A stretch of DNA of 64,000 bases from CAWCKS01 sp963763485 (GCA_963763485.1 CAVXOW010000009.1:1-64000), one strand, 5' to 3'; positions 1-9,460 are shown, counted from the stretch's first letter. Notes: generated by a model not told the origin, from the sequence alone. Program-made: numbers and translations.

Positions 1-395
1 CGGCGGTGGGTTATCCGTTGAGCGTTCACGGTTCGGGTGGCCGAACTCGTGCCTTCATCAATATTCAGGACACCGTCCGCTGCATCGAATTCGCCATGGC
101 CAATCCGCCGCAAAAGGGCGAGCGGGTCCGCATCTTCAACCAGATGACCGAAACGCTCCGCCTGATCGATCTCGCCAAGAAGATCTCCCAAATGACCGGC
201 GCCAAGATCGCGCATGTCGAAAATCCGCGCAAGGAAGCCGACGCGAACGATCTCGTGGTTGAGAACAAGGGCCTGCTCGGGCTTGGCCTCAAACCGATCA
301 CGCTGAAGGCGGGCTGATCGAAAATCACCGAAATCGCCAAGAAATATGCTGACAATTGCGACTGATCGAAAATCCCCTGCGTGTCGCAGTGGTAA
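1..395 (+). pseudogene. SqdB-like NAD-dependent sugar epimerase, C-terminal part, interrupted
   Basis: The window opens inside this gene. The readable protein (from about base 6) contains GRTRAFINIQDTVRCIE and later FNQMTETLRL and ENPRKEA, which match the C-terminal half of UDP-sulfoquinovose synthase (SqdB) and close relatives in the extended short-chain dehydrogenase family. Members use NAD and a nucleotide sugar in the cytosol. The frame meets TGA at 315-317 and again at 363-365. Between and after them it still encodes family-like sequence (KITEIAKKYADNCD, then SKIPCVSQW before TAA at 393-395), and the expected SqdB tail has a basic residue at the second stop. So the gene probably really ends at 395 and the TGA codons are sequence errors or recent mutations. 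Whether the product makes sulfoquinovose or another sugar cannot be decided from the C-terminus. It is the first gene of a same-strand polysaccharide cluster. Confidence 0.7.
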
Positions 396-418
396 GCGGA
401 GGCATGGACGGTGGAGCG

Positions 419-1366
419 ATGAAGGTCCTGATCACTGGTGGTGCGGGTTTTATCGGCTGCAATCTCGCTCACCATCTCGTGGCCGCGGCTATCACGTTCG
501 CGTGATCGACGATCTCTCGGCGGGGCAGATCGAGCATCAGTTGCCTGAGGCGGCCAACCTGATCGTCGGCGATTTCACCGATCGTTCGACGATGGTCGAC
601 GCCTTAAGGGCGTCGATGCCGTCATCCATCTTGCAGCACTGTCAGGCGTGATGATTCCGTCGTAGATCCCGGGCCGAGCTTCCAGATCAATGTGGTGGGT
701 ACCTTTCAGCTGCTGCAGCTGGCGCGCAAGGCCGGGTCGGCAAGCTCATCAATGCGTCAACGGGAGGCGCGTTGCTCGGTGAAGTCACGCCGCCGATCTC
801 GGAGAGCATGGCGCCGTCCCCGCTGTCGCCCTATGGCGCGTCCAAGCTGGCCGTGGAGGGCTATTGTTCGGCGTTTGCCGGCTCCTACGGCTTTCCCTGC
901 ATCACGCTTCGCTTCTCCAACATCTACGGTCCGCGTTCCGCCCACAAGAAGAGCGTGGTTGCCGCGTTCATCAAACAGATCATCCGCAATGAGCCGCTAC
1001 CTTGTTTACGGCGACGGCAGCCAACAGCGCGACTATCTTTACGTCGGCGATCTTGTGTTCGGGATCGAGCAGGCATTGCGGACAACCGAGACCGGGGCGT
1101 TCCAACTCGGTTCCGGCAAGCCGACAACCCTCAAGGCGCTGATCGAGGCGCTGTTCAACGTAGCGGCCAGCGCGCGAAAGTCCAATACGAGCCGGCCCGC
1201 CGCGGCGAGGTCCACACCACCTGGTGCGACATCGCAAAGGCGCGGCGAGAACTTTGGATTCGATCCAGCGACCACGCTGGAGGACGGCCTCGCGGCGACC
1301 TGGCAATGGTATATCGCAAACCAGGACGTCTGGACCGACGATGTGGCGCTGACCTCGTCCGACTAA
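419..1366 (+). pseudogene. NAD-dependent epimerase/dehydratase (GalE/WbpP-like), multiply frameshifted
   Basis: Stitched across frames this is a complete extended SDR sugar epimerase of about 315 residues. It starts MKVLITGGAGFIG (Rossmann GxxGxxG), then VIDDLSAGQIEH, DAVIHLAA, INASTGG, the catalytic YGASK motif, the YGPR region and a normal tail GFDPATTLEDGLAATW. Such enzymes change the stereochemistry of UDP-sugars for polysaccharide assembly. The reading frame shifts about seven times (near 480, 607, 655, 733, 1000, 1160 and 1250) while the protein stays recognisable in each piece. That is more typical of poor sequence than of a decayed gene. The start at 419 is preceded by GGAG; an in-frame ATG at 404 is an alternative. 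It lies 23 bases after the previous gene. Substrate unknown. Confidence 0.75.
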
Positions 1367-1509
1367 GGCGGTCTGTGTCGGCCGGATCAACGTCATGATT
1401 CAGTTGACGTTTTGATCCACAACTTCCTGTTACGAAATCGCGGCAAACCTGCTAGGTACTGCTTCTTCGGGCGCCGGGGACCGGCCTTCGGGATGGGTGG
1501 AGAGTAGCC

Positions 1510-2363
1510 TTGCTGCAACGTGTTGTGACCGAAAGCGCCACTGCGCGCCGCGGGAGTGAGCCTGCGGTCTCGATCGTCATTCCGCATCTACAACGAGCAA
1601 AACATCATCGAGGAAAATGTCGCGCAGCTTGGCGCAACATTTCGACCGCATGCTTGGCTGCGGAAATTGGGCGTTTATCTTCGTCGACAACGGCAGCACC
1701 GATCGAACGGCCGAACTGGTCAGGCTGTGAGCGCGCTATCCGCCTTCGCGCTCGGTCTTCCTGAAGGAGCCGAATTATGGTGCGGCCTTGAAGGCCGGCT
1801 TGCGTGGCCGCCGACCCAATGGGCCTATATGCTCGACATCGAGCAATGGGATCTGCCCTTCATGAACTGGGCCTGGGCGTGCGCGGTCACTATGACATCA
1901 TGCATCGCGTCCAAACGCGCCGATCCGACGCTGAATTTTCAGCAGCCGTATCGCCGCTTCCTCAGCGCCGGGCTGAACGCGGCGTCTGCAGGTGCTGTTC
2001 CGCTACAGCGGCACCGACACCCACGGTCCAAAATTGATCAATCGCGAAGTCGATGGAGCGATATCATCGCGAAATGCCAGCTCGACCGCGGCCAGTTCGA
2101 CACCGAGTTCGTGTTGCAGCGCCATGCGCGCCTGCAAGCGGCTGGTCGAAGTGCCCGTCGAATACAAGGAATCGCGGCCGCACCGCAATTGATGATGAAG
2201 AAGATCGTCTGGAATCTGCTGGCGCTGCGCCGGCTGCGTGCAGGTGATGCGCGAGCGTGCCGTTCGAGGGAAAGTGCATTACTATCGGTTCGCGCGCGAC
2301 GATGTCTTGGCGCATGCCTCAAATCAACGCCGGAGCGCCCGGCTGGAGGCTGGCCATGTTTAA
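1510..2363 (+). pseudogene. Family 2 glycosyltransferase (DPM1/GtrB-like), multiply frameshifted
   Basis: The pieces read as a GT-A fold glycosyltransferase of about 280 residues: EPAVSIVIP at the start, YNEQNIIEENVAQL in another frame, FVDNGSTDRTAELV, NYGAALKAGL, then VEVPVEYKESR and a tail ending LEAGHV before TAA at 2361-2363. The family transfers a sugar from a nucleotide or polyprenyl donor, often at the inner face of the membrane. At least six frame changes are needed, and the normal aspartate-rich catalytic stretch is partly garbled (LDIEQWDLPF). No long transmembrane tail is visible, so it may be a soluble DPM1-like enzyme. Its last codons overlap the start of the next gene by 8 bases, as expected in an operon. 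The TTG at 1510 is one possible start; GTG at 1525 is another. Confidence 0.7.
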
Positions 2364-3634
2364 CGCGCCGCAGCCGCGTTCGCGCCTCTACACCAAGGCC
2401 AATGGTTCTTAGCTGAAATGCGCGGCCCGGCAGCATTCTTCGGCGTCAATTACGAAGGCGAGGGCGTCGCTCACGCTCGAGCAGGCGCTGGCGCGATGGT
2501 GCCGGGCCAGCAGGTCATCGCCGTGCCGATGGCCGCGTCGGCATCTACCTCGCGCATCAAGAACATCATTCGCAAGGGACAGAAGGTCATACTTGTCGCC
2601 CTACACGATTTCCGATGTCGTCAACATGGTGCTGTGCGCGGGCGGCGTGCCGGTGTTCGCCGATATCGAGGAAGGCGGCAGCTGCAACATCGACGCCGAT
2701 GCAGGTCGCCGAGCTGGTTGAGAGCGAGGACAATATCGGCGCCGTTCTGGTCACGCATTTCTACGGCTTGATGTGCAATCTGCAGCCGATCCTCGACGCC
2801 TGCCGGCCAAGGGCATCCCGGTGATCGAGGATGCCGCGCAGGCGTTCGGCGCAGTGGACCAAGGCCGCACGCCGGCACGATCGCCGAGGTCGGCGTTTTC
2901 AGTTTCGGCCTTCTGAAGAATGTCACCTCGATTTCTCGGCGGCGCCGTGGTGACGCGCGACGAAAAGCTCGCGAGCGCGATCCGCCAGCGACCTCGCGCA
3001 GTTCCCGCTCGCCGACAAGAAGCCGCTGGTCAAGAAAATGATGACGGGCGCGGCTTTCGACATCGCCACCATGCCTGTCGTCTTTGACGCCTTCGTGTAC
3101 TGGCTGTTCCGCTACGCCTATCTGCACGACCTCGATTTCTTCAACAACAAGCTCGACACCGACTCCAATCCGAAGGCCTATTCGACATTGCCGGCGCACT
3201 ATTCCGCGCGGCTGCCGAGCATGCAGGCCGATCTCGTCGCCTCGCAACTCGACCGCATCGAGGGCGAGGCGCTCAAGCGGCGGGCCAATGCCGAGCTCTA
3301 CGACGAAGGCCTTTCGGACATCCCGCAGCTCGTGCTGCCGCCGCTGCGCAAGGATGGTTCGCACACCTACTTTTATTACACGGTGCAGGCCGAGGACCGC
3401 GATCGCCTCGCCAGGCGCATGACTGAAAAGCTGCGTGACGTTCAGATCAGCCATCATCGCAACTGCGCGAGCATGCCGTGCTTTGCCGACTACTATCGTG
3501 ACTGCCCGAACGCCGAGAAGGCCGCGCAGCAGGCGCTCTATCTGCCGACCTATCCCGGTTATCGGCAGGACCAGGTGAACGCCAACGTCGAGGCGATCCG
3601 CGAGCACTTCCGGGAATCCAATCGATGGACGTAG
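2356..3634 (+). pseudogene. DegT/DnrJ/EryC1/StrS sugar aminotransferase, frameshifted in its 5' half
   Basis: A PLP-dependent aminotransferase of the DegT family, which aminates keto-sugars on nucleotide carriers during surface polysaccharide synthesis. Visible landmarks are LSPYTISDVVNMVL, GGVPVFADIE, VIEDAAQAFG (with the aspartate that contacts PLP) and FSFGLLKN, whose lysine is the expected Schiff-base residue. From about 3038 the frame is clean to the stop, giving the C-terminal 198 residues ending HFRESNRWT. Upstream of 3038 the frame changes several times. The ATG at 2356 overlaps the end of the glycosyltransferase, and the TAG at 3632-3634 overlaps the next start (3625) by 10 bases, so these genes are translationally linked. 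The exact sugar is unknown. Confidence 0.75.
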
Positions 3635-5220
3635 CCGTCATCGGCAGCGGCGTCTCGGGCCTTGCTGCCGCTTACGCGTTGGTCGCGCGTGGTGCCACGG
3701 TCACAATCTTCGATGTCGGGGAAGTTCTGGATGCGCGGCGGCAAGCCGCGGTCGACCGGCTGCACGATCTTCCGGCGAGCGAATGGCCGCGCGACGACTT
3801 CGAACTGATCGACGAGAACTCGACCTATGCCGAGGCCGGCTTGCCGAAAAAGGTGCATTTCGGCTCGGACTACATTTATGCCGATGATCGGGTGTTTTCG
3901 CCGCTGACCACGCTCGCCGCAGGCCGCGTCCCGTATCCGACCTTCGCGAAGGGCGGCTTTTCCAACATCTGGGGTGCCGCCGTCCTGCCGGTCGACGCTT
4001 GCGACATGGCGGATTGGCCCATCAGCCGCGCCGAGATCGAGCCCTATTTCAAGAAGGTCGCGGCCCTGATGCCACTCGCCGGCGGTGAGGGCACGCTGTC
4101 GCAAGCGTTTCCGGCCTACCGCGACACCGGATCGCTCGATCCCGGTCCGCAAGGAACGCTTCTGCTCGACGATCTCTCACGCGCGGAGCAGCGACTGCTC
4201 AAGCGCAACACGCTTTATGGCAAGGCCCGTCTCGCTGTTCACACCGAACCCTTCGGCGAGGACGTGCTGCCGTGCAACGGTTGCGGTCATTGCTTTACGG
4301 GTTGCGTCCGTGGCTCGATCTACTCCACGCTCGGCCAGCTCGACGACTTGAAGCGCACGAAAGGCATTCGCCATCGTACCGGTATTTTCGTCGACTCGAT
4401 CGACGGGGGCGGCGACAAGGCCGTGGTCCGGCTGGTTGACGTCGCAAGCCGGCAACGCGTCGAAGAAAAATTCGATGCCGCCTTTCTCGCCTGCGGCCCG
4501 ATCAACACGACGCGATTGCTGCTGCACTCGAAGAAGCTCTACGACCGGCCGGTCCAGTTGCGCGAGAGTCAGAAGTTCGTGCTGCCGATGCTGCGGCTGC
4601 GCCAGGCCGAGACCGCGATCACGCACCCGTCGATCTCGCTGGCGTCTGTATTTCTCGAGACCAAGGTCGCGAGCCTGTCCGACCACTGGATGCACGCGCA
4701 GATCGTTCCGATGAACGAGATGATCGTGCGCTCGGCGCGGCTGCCGCCACCGTCGCGGAAATGGCTGAGGTTCATGATGGAACCGGCATTTCGACGCATG
4801 ATGGCGGCGTGGTGCGGCATGCACTCCGATCATTCGTCGGCCGTGGAGCTGCGGGTCCGCAACGGCGGCGATGGTGCTGCCGTGCGGCTCGAGCTCGACC
4901 TCATCGTCTCGGAAAAGGCGCGGCGCGAAGCGCACGTTGCCGCGCGCGACCTGTTCCGCAAGGGGCTGATGTTCGGCACCGTGTTCTGCTTCTGGATGAT
5001 CCGTTTCTCGAATCCCGGATCGGGCACGCACTGCGGCGGGTCGTTCCCGATGCGGGCGGTTCCGAAGGCAGAGTGCGACAGCGACCGGCTCGGCCGTCCC
5101 TTCGGCTGGTCGAGAGTCTTCGCTGTCGACTCCTCGGTGTTGCCCTCGATCCCGGGAACGACGCTCGCCTTCTCGACCATGGCGAACGCTTACCGCATCG
5201 CCACCGAAGCGCCGATCTAG
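3625..5220 (+). CDS. GMC-type FAD-dependent oxidoreductase with a cysteine-rich insert
   Basis: Open for 531 residues without interruption. The N-terminus MDVAVIGSGVSGLAAA is a classic FAD-binding Rossmann motif. The C-terminus has THCGGSFPM followed by VFAVDSSVLPSIPGTTLAF, the layout of the glucose-methanol-choline family active site and FAD C-terminal domain. Residues 217-227 read CNGCGHCFTGC, four closely spaced cysteines plus a histidine, a pattern that could bind an iron-sulfur cluster or another metal. Ordinary GMC enzymes lack this insert. No signal peptide is visible, so it probably works in the cytosol, perhaps oxidising a hydroxyl on a sugar or lipid intermediate. It overlaps the aminotransferase gene by 10 bases and is followed after 6 bases by a membrane protein gene. 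Family placement is firm; substrate is not. Confidence 0.8.
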   Translation: MDVAVIGSGVSGLAAAYALVARGATVTIFDVGEVLDARRQAAVDRLHDLPASEWPRDDFELIDENSTYAEAGLPKKVHFGSDYIYADDRVFSPLTTLAAGRVPYPTFAKGGFSNIWGAAVLPVDACDMADWPISRAEIEPYFKKVAALMPLAGGEGTLSQAFPAYRDTGSLDPGPQGTLLLDDLSRAEQRLLKRNTLYGKARLAVHTEPFGEDVLPCNGCGHCFTGCVRGSIYSTLGQLDDLKRTKGIRHRTGIFVDSIDGGGDKAVVRLVDVASRQRVEEKFDAAFLACGPINTTRLLLHSKKLYDRPVQLRESQKFVLPMLRLRQAETAITHPSISLASVFLETKVASLSDHWMHAQIVPMNEMIVRSARLPPPSRKWLRFMMEPAFRRMMAAWCGMHSDHSSAVELRVRNGGDGAAVRLELDLIVSEKARREAHVAARDLFRKGLMFGTVFCFWMIRFSNPGSGTHCGGSFPMRAVPKAECDSDRLGRPFGWSRVFAVDSSVLPSIPGTTLAFSTMANAYRIATEAPI

Positions 5221-5226
5221 CGACCG

Positions 5227-7188
5227 ATGGACGGGCAAGGGTCAGACAACGTGTCCACGATCGACAACCGAAAAATCGCCGATGTCGTCGCCGCGGACAA
5301 GGCTCCGGGCACGCCAACCTCGTTCGCGGACCGCGCGCGAGTTCGGCTGGTGGGCTCGCAGGCCACAATCGATATCGGCTTGCTGTTGCTGGCGCTGGCG
5401 GCGCTTGCCGCGCTGAAGTCGGATTGGCTGTTCAACACCACGACATACGTGGTCGATGCCTGGATGTATCTCGGTTACTTCCTGCATTACGACCTGCCAA
5501 CCATGCTGGCCGACAACAAGAAGATCGCCCGGCTGCCGTGGATCCTCTCGGGGTACCTGACGCACTCGCTGTTCCCGCCGGTTGTCGCGGCCTACGTGCT
5601 GCACATCAGTTACTTTGCTGCCGGCGTTGTCGGGCTCTATCTCGTGCTCTCGCGTCTGGTGAACCGGTCCGTCGCGCTCCTCGTCAGCGCCTTTTACGTT
5701 GCCCATTTCATTATCCACGGCACCGGCGGATGGGACTATCACAACACCGCGGCAGGGCCGTTCTACCTGTTCTCCTACCTTGCCCTGGTGAATGCGGTTG
5801 ACCGTATCGAGCGGCCGATCGGGGGCTTCCTGATTTTCGGCGTACTGTTTGCGCTCACGGTCCACACCAACGTCCTGTTTCTCGATCTGCTGCCCGCTTT
5901 GGTGATTCAGGGCGTCTTCCAGCTGGCACGCCGCGCGCAGGGGAGCCAACTTCGCATACGCCGGATCGTAGTGGCCGGCGTCAGCGCGATTGCCGGAGCG
6001 GTGCTGTGCACCGTGGTGCTTGGAGCCATCAACGTTTTGGCCGGCAGGGAATTTCTGTTCTTCAAGACGCTGCTGAAGGTCTCGACTTTCCTGATCGAAA
6101 ATCCGCAGCGGGAGTTGGCGTGGTGGGAAAGCTGGAACAGCCTTTGGTGGGCGACCAATGCCGCGATCATGTTTCCGGTGATTGCGGTTGCGGCTTCACT
6201 GCTGTCATTCGCAGTCGATGGCGCAAAGCTGCTGGCGCACGGACGGGCAGGGCTCAAATGGACCATCCGGCAAACGCTGTGCCTCGAGTTTCTCGCAACG
6301 ATGGCGATCACCGGGCTCTGGCAAACGCTGGGACATCCCATTCTCCAACCGGGTTACATGGCTTACCCGGTTTACTACCCGATGCTGTTTGCGATTGCAG
6401 CGCTGCTGGCGGGTTTCCTGCCGGAACGCGCGCTTGACCACAGTGTGTTCCTGAAAATCGCGATCGTCGCGATCCCGGCGATCTTCATCGCGACCGACAC
6501 CGTGCTGCCGGCAAGATGGTTGCCGTTTCAGCCGCCATTCCCTCCGAACCTCAATTTCTGGTCGATCCTTGTGGCGGGCCTTACCATCGCGCTCGCGCTG
6601 AGCTACGGCTGGCGGCGCAGCGGCGCCATCGTTGCAGCAGCCGCGAGCTGGCTCGTCGTCAGTGCGACAATCGGATTGGCCAATTCCCAGCTCGCCCAGC
6701 GCGACCTCGATATGACGGACAAGTATCGCGGTCCGTACGATACGTTTGACTCCTGCATGCTGCGGCTCGGCGCATACTCGGACATCGTCGACCTTCACAA
6801 GTTCATCTTCGCGAGTTTTCGCGACAAGCTCGTTGCGGGGAAGGATCCATACAGCATTCGAATCTGGTTCGATCCGAAAGAAGTCATCGGCTCAGAGGCA
6901 TGTCACCTGGATGCACGGCAAATCGGAGTTCCGGTGCTTGCCACCGGATTTGGCAATATCATGCCGTGGTACGACATGCGGTCTGTCGCCGACATTCCCG
7001 CCAACTACCTGGCAGATCTTGATCCAGCGGCTTCGCCCGTGGTCGCCATCACCAACAATCCGGCGAACGCCGAGCAGTTGCTGGCGCGGTTGCGTCAATT
7101 CCGGCCGGATTGGCAGATCACCCAAAAGACCGAGGCGGTTGCGGATGGCATCAAGGTCGCGGCCTATATCCTGCGAACACCGGATTAG
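5227..7188 (+). CDS. Polytopic inner-membrane protein, possibly a GT-C-type glycosyltransferase
   Basis: A 653-residue protein with roughly twelve hydrophobic segments between residues 45 and 500 (for example around LLLLALAALAAL and ILVAGLTIALALSYG), followed by a soluble tail of about 150 residues that starts near the DMTDKYRGPYDTFDSC stretch. A cytoplasmic N-terminus, many helices and a C-terminal soluble domain fit integral membrane glycosyltransferases that use polyprenyl-linked sugars (the ArnT/PMT type), but I cannot point to a diagnostic catalytic motif. It starts 6 bases after the GMC gene and closes the forward operon that begins before the window. The next gene is on the opposite strand. 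I consider a role in polysaccharide assembly likely from context only. Confidence 0.6.
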   Translation: MDGQGSDNVSTIDNRKIADVVAADKAPGTPTSFADRARVRLVGSQATIDIGLLLLALAALAALKSDWLFNTTTYVVDAWMYLGYFLHYDLPTMLADNKKIARLPWILSGYLTHSLFPPVVAAYVLHISYFAAGVVGLYLVLSRLVNRSVALLVSAFYVAHFIIHGTGGWDYHNTAAGPFYLFSYLALVNAVDRIERPIGGFLIFGVLFALTVHTNVLFLDLLPALVIQGVFQLARRAQGSQLRIRRIVVAGVSAIAGAVLCTVVLGAINVLAGREFLFFKTLLKVSTFLIENPQRELAWWESWNSLWWATNAAIMFPVIAVAASLLSFAVDGAKLLAHGRAGLKWTIRQTLCLEFLATMAITGLWQTLGHPILQPGYMAYPVYYPMLFAIAALLAGFLPERALDHSVFLKIAIVAIPAIFIATDTVLPARWLPFQPPFPPNLNFWSILVAGLTIALALSYGWRRSGAIVAAAASWLVVSATIGLANSQLAQRDLDMTDKYRGPYDTFDSCMLRLGAYSDIVDLHKFIFASFRDKLVAGKDPYSIRIWFDPKEVIGSEACHLDARQIGVPVLATGFGNIMPWYDMRSVADIPANYLADLDPAASPVVAITNNPANAEQLLARLRQFRPDWQITQKTEAVADGIKVAAYILRTPD

Positions 7189-7283
7189 ATTTCCGCGTGC
7201 ACTGCGACCGTTGCCAATCTGGCGAACGTCGGTGAAGACGTCCGCGCCGCACAGGCGGCCCCAGCGAGGCCCGCGGGCCAGCC

Positions 7284-8315
7284 CTAGCTCGCGAACATCT
7301 TCTTGTGTCGTGCGGCCTCGCGGCCGCCTGATGTCATCTGGTCGTAGATCCAGGAGTAGGTCTTCGCCATGCCGTCGGCGAGGCGGGTCGAGGGCTCCCA
7401 GCCGAACTCCTGCTGAATGCGCGTGTTGTCGCTGTTGCGCCCGCGCACGCCCTTCGGCGCGTCGAGCTTGTAGTTGCGCTTCAGCGTGATTCCGGCGATC
7501 TTTTCGACGGTCGAGACCAGCTGGTTGATGGTCACGAGCTCGCTCGAACCGAGGTTGATCGGGTAGTGCACCTCGCTTTCCAGGAGCCGCTTGGTGCCGA
7601 GCACGCAATCATCGATGTACATGAAGCTGCGGGTCTGTTCGCCGTCGCCCCAGATCTCGATCGCACCAGTGCCCGACAGTTGCGCCTGGATCACCTTGCG
7701 GCAGATCGCGGCCGGCGCCTTTTCGCGGCCGCCGTCATAGGTGCCCCACGGACCGTAGACGTTGTGATAGCGCGCAACGCGCGTCTGGATGCCAAAATCT
7801 TCCATGAAGTGGCGTGCCATGCGCTCGGAGAACAGTTTCTCCCAGCCATATCCGTCTTCCGGCATCGCCGGATAGGCGTCTTCTTCCTTCAAGGCCGTGA
7901 CGTTGGCATCGGTCTGTTTGCCGGCCGCGTACACGCAGGCCGACGACGAATAGAACAGGCGTTTGGTGCCGGCCTCTCGCGCCGCAACGAGCATGTGGGT
8001 CGAGGTCAGCACCGAGAGCATGCATAGCGCCTTGTTGTTCTCGATGAAGCCCATGCCGCCCATGTCGGCGGCGAGGTTGAAGATGTTGACCGCACCCTTG
8101 GCGGCAGTCCGGCACGCTTCGAGTTCGCTCAGGTCCATGACGAGGTTCTCGACATCGTCGAAATGCTGATACCAGTCGCCGATCGGCTTGACGTCGACGC
8201 CGCGAATCCTGCGGAAGCCCTGCTTGCGCAAATCCGCGATCAGATGGCCGCCGATGAAGCCGCCTGCGCCTGCCACGAGCACAAGGTCGTTCTTGCCCAT
8301 ACTGTAATTCGCCAT
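7284..8315 (-). CDS. GDP-mannose 3,5-epimerase homologue (GME-like)
   Basis: A 343-residue extended SDR enzyme closely resembling plant GDP-mannose 3,5-epimerase, which turns GDP-D-mannose into GDP-L-galactose (and GDP-L-gulose). Seen directly: VAGAGGFIGGHL near the N-terminus, NLAADMGGMGFIENN, SSACVYAAGKQ, the catalytic YGWEK motif (Tyr and Lys), HNVYGPWGTYDGGREKAPAA, EIWGDGEQTRSFMYIDD and GVRGRNSDN. The last three blocks are highly characteristic of GME rather than of generic epimerases. An upstream in-frame extension to 8501 exists, but ATG at 8315 has an AGGGG ribosome site and begins the conserved protein. The gene faces away from the methyltransferase at 8630, with a shared upstream region. 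It suggests an L-galactose- or L-gulose-type sugar in the surface glycan. Confidence 0.85.
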   Translation of the reverse strand: MANYSMGKNDLVLVAGAGGFIGGHLIADLRKQGFRRIRGVDVKPIGDWYQHFDDVENLVMDLSELEACRTAAKGAVNIFNLAADMGGMGFIENNKALCMLSVLTSTHMLVAAREAGTKRLFYSSSACVYAAGKQTDANVTALKEEDAYPAMPEDGYGWEKLFSERMARHFMEDFGIQTRVARYHNVYGPWGTYDGGREKAPAAICRKVIQAQLSGTGAIEIWGDGEQTRSFMYIDDCVLGTKRLLESEVHYPINLGSSELVTINQLVSTVEKIAGITLKRNYKLDAPKGVRGRNSDNTRIQQEFGWEPSTRLADGMAKTYSWIYDQMTSGGREAARHKKMFAS

Positions 8316-8629
8316 GCGAGCCCCTGAGGCGACCTGCGCCGTCAATTTTTCCGAGCGGAATGAAGTCCTTAACCGGGCCGGAAAATAGTCGATCGAAGCT
8401 ACCTTGCCAACCGTTATTGGCCCGGCGGGCGGACGTGCCGCCACGCGCTTTTTCTGTGGAATTCGGGCCGCCATATCGCGCCACCGCGAATAACACCGCA
8501 TGGCCGAAGTTCCTCAAATGGGTGAAGGTCGCGAATGCTTGCCATCAACTGGCGGTTTCAATAAAAGGACCGCGAATGGCCGTGTGAACCGGCGATGTTA
8601 TCAATCCGTCAAATAGCCCGATATTGCTC
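8316..8629. other. Divergent intergenic region between the GME-like and methyltransferase genes
   Basis: About 314 bases separate two divergent starts, so promoters for both directions should lie here. I see moderately AT-richer patches around 8350-8400 and 8560-8600 but no promoter boxes strong enough to name, no convincing hairpin, and no small gene that I would defend. Confidence 0.5.
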
Positions 8630-9421
8630 ATGCAAACCAATCTTGCGGATCAACCCTCGACCGAAGACGTCCGCGACTATTGGAATCGCAGGCCTTGCAA
8701 CATCCGCCACTCGACGAAAGAAGTCGGTTCGCGGGAGTATTTCGACGAGGTCGAGGAGCGAAAATATTACGTCGAGTATCACATTCCAGGCTTTGCCCAG
8801 TTCGACCGCTGGAAGGGCAAGCGTGTGCTCGAAGTCGGCTGCGGTCTCGGCACCGACGCCACCAATTTTGCGCGGGCCGGCGCGGACTACACCGGCGTCG
8901 AGCTCTCCGAGACCAGCCTCGCGCTGGCGCGCAAGCGCTTTGAGGTGTTCGGGCTGAAGGGCACGTTTCACGCCTGCAACGGCGAGGAGGTTGCCGAGCA
9001 CGTCCAGGGACCGTTCGACCTGGTCTATTCGTTTGGTGTCATTCACCACACCCCGAACCAGCGCGCCGTCGTCGAGCAGATCCGCAAGGTGATCAAGCCC
9101 GACGGTGAGTTTCGCATGATGCTCTATGCGAAGAACTCCTGGAAAGATGCGATGATCGAGGGCGGCTTCGATCAGCCCGAAGCGCAGTCGGGGTGTCCGA
9201 TCGCAACAACCTACACCGAGGAGATGGTGCAGGAGCTGGTTGGCGGCCTGTTCAAGACGACCGAGATCAGGCAAGCCCACATCTTCCCTTATGTCGTCGA
9301 GAAGTACGTGCGCTACGAATACGAGTTGCAGCCGTGGTTCGCGGCGATGCCTCGGGCGATGTTTGAAAAACTCGAAGATCGATTCGGCTGGCATATGTTG
9401 ATTGCGGCGAAGCCGATCTAG
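8630..9421 (+). CDS. Class I SAM-dependent methyltransferase
   Basis: A 263-residue protein with the methyltransferase motif I VLEVGCGLGTD at about residues 66-76, an acidic post-I strand ending in GVELSE, and motif IV-like FDLVYSFGVIHH. These place it in the Rossmann-fold, UbiE/Methyltransf_11-like group that moves a methyl group from S-adenosylmethionine. The N-terminal region (STEDVRDYWNRRPCN) resembles methyltransferases found in O-antigen and exopolysaccharide loci. ATG at 8630 is the chosen start; TTG at 8624 is in the same frame. It is followed 39 bases later by the large repeat glycosyltransferase, so the two are probably co-transcribed. O-methylation of a sugar residue is a reasonable but unproven role. 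Confidence 0.8.
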   Translation: MQTNLADQPSTEDVRDYWNRRPCNIRHSTKEVGSREYFDEVEERKYYVEYHIPGFAQFDRWKGKRVLEVGCGLGTDATNFARAGADYTGVELSETSLALARKRFEVFGLKGTFHACNGEEVAEHVQGPFDLVYSFGVIHHTPNQRAVVEQIRKVIKPDGEFRMMLYAKNSWKDAMIEGGFDQPEAQSGCPIATTYTEEMVQELVGGLFKTTEIRQAHIFPYVVEKYVRYEYELQPWFAAMPRAMFEKLEDRFGWHMLIAAKPI

Positions 9422-9460
9422 CGATCGGCATTATCGCGGGCCGGGGCGGCGCTCAAAGAG

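Noticed and set aside
2621..3607. Long open frame on the minus strand opposite the aminotransferase gene.
   Set aside because: It mirrors the codon pattern of the forward gene and has an arginine/valine-rich sequence with no family features. Many other long antisense frames (for example 4177-5238, 35000-35985, 38282-38965, 56930-58315) fail for the same reason.
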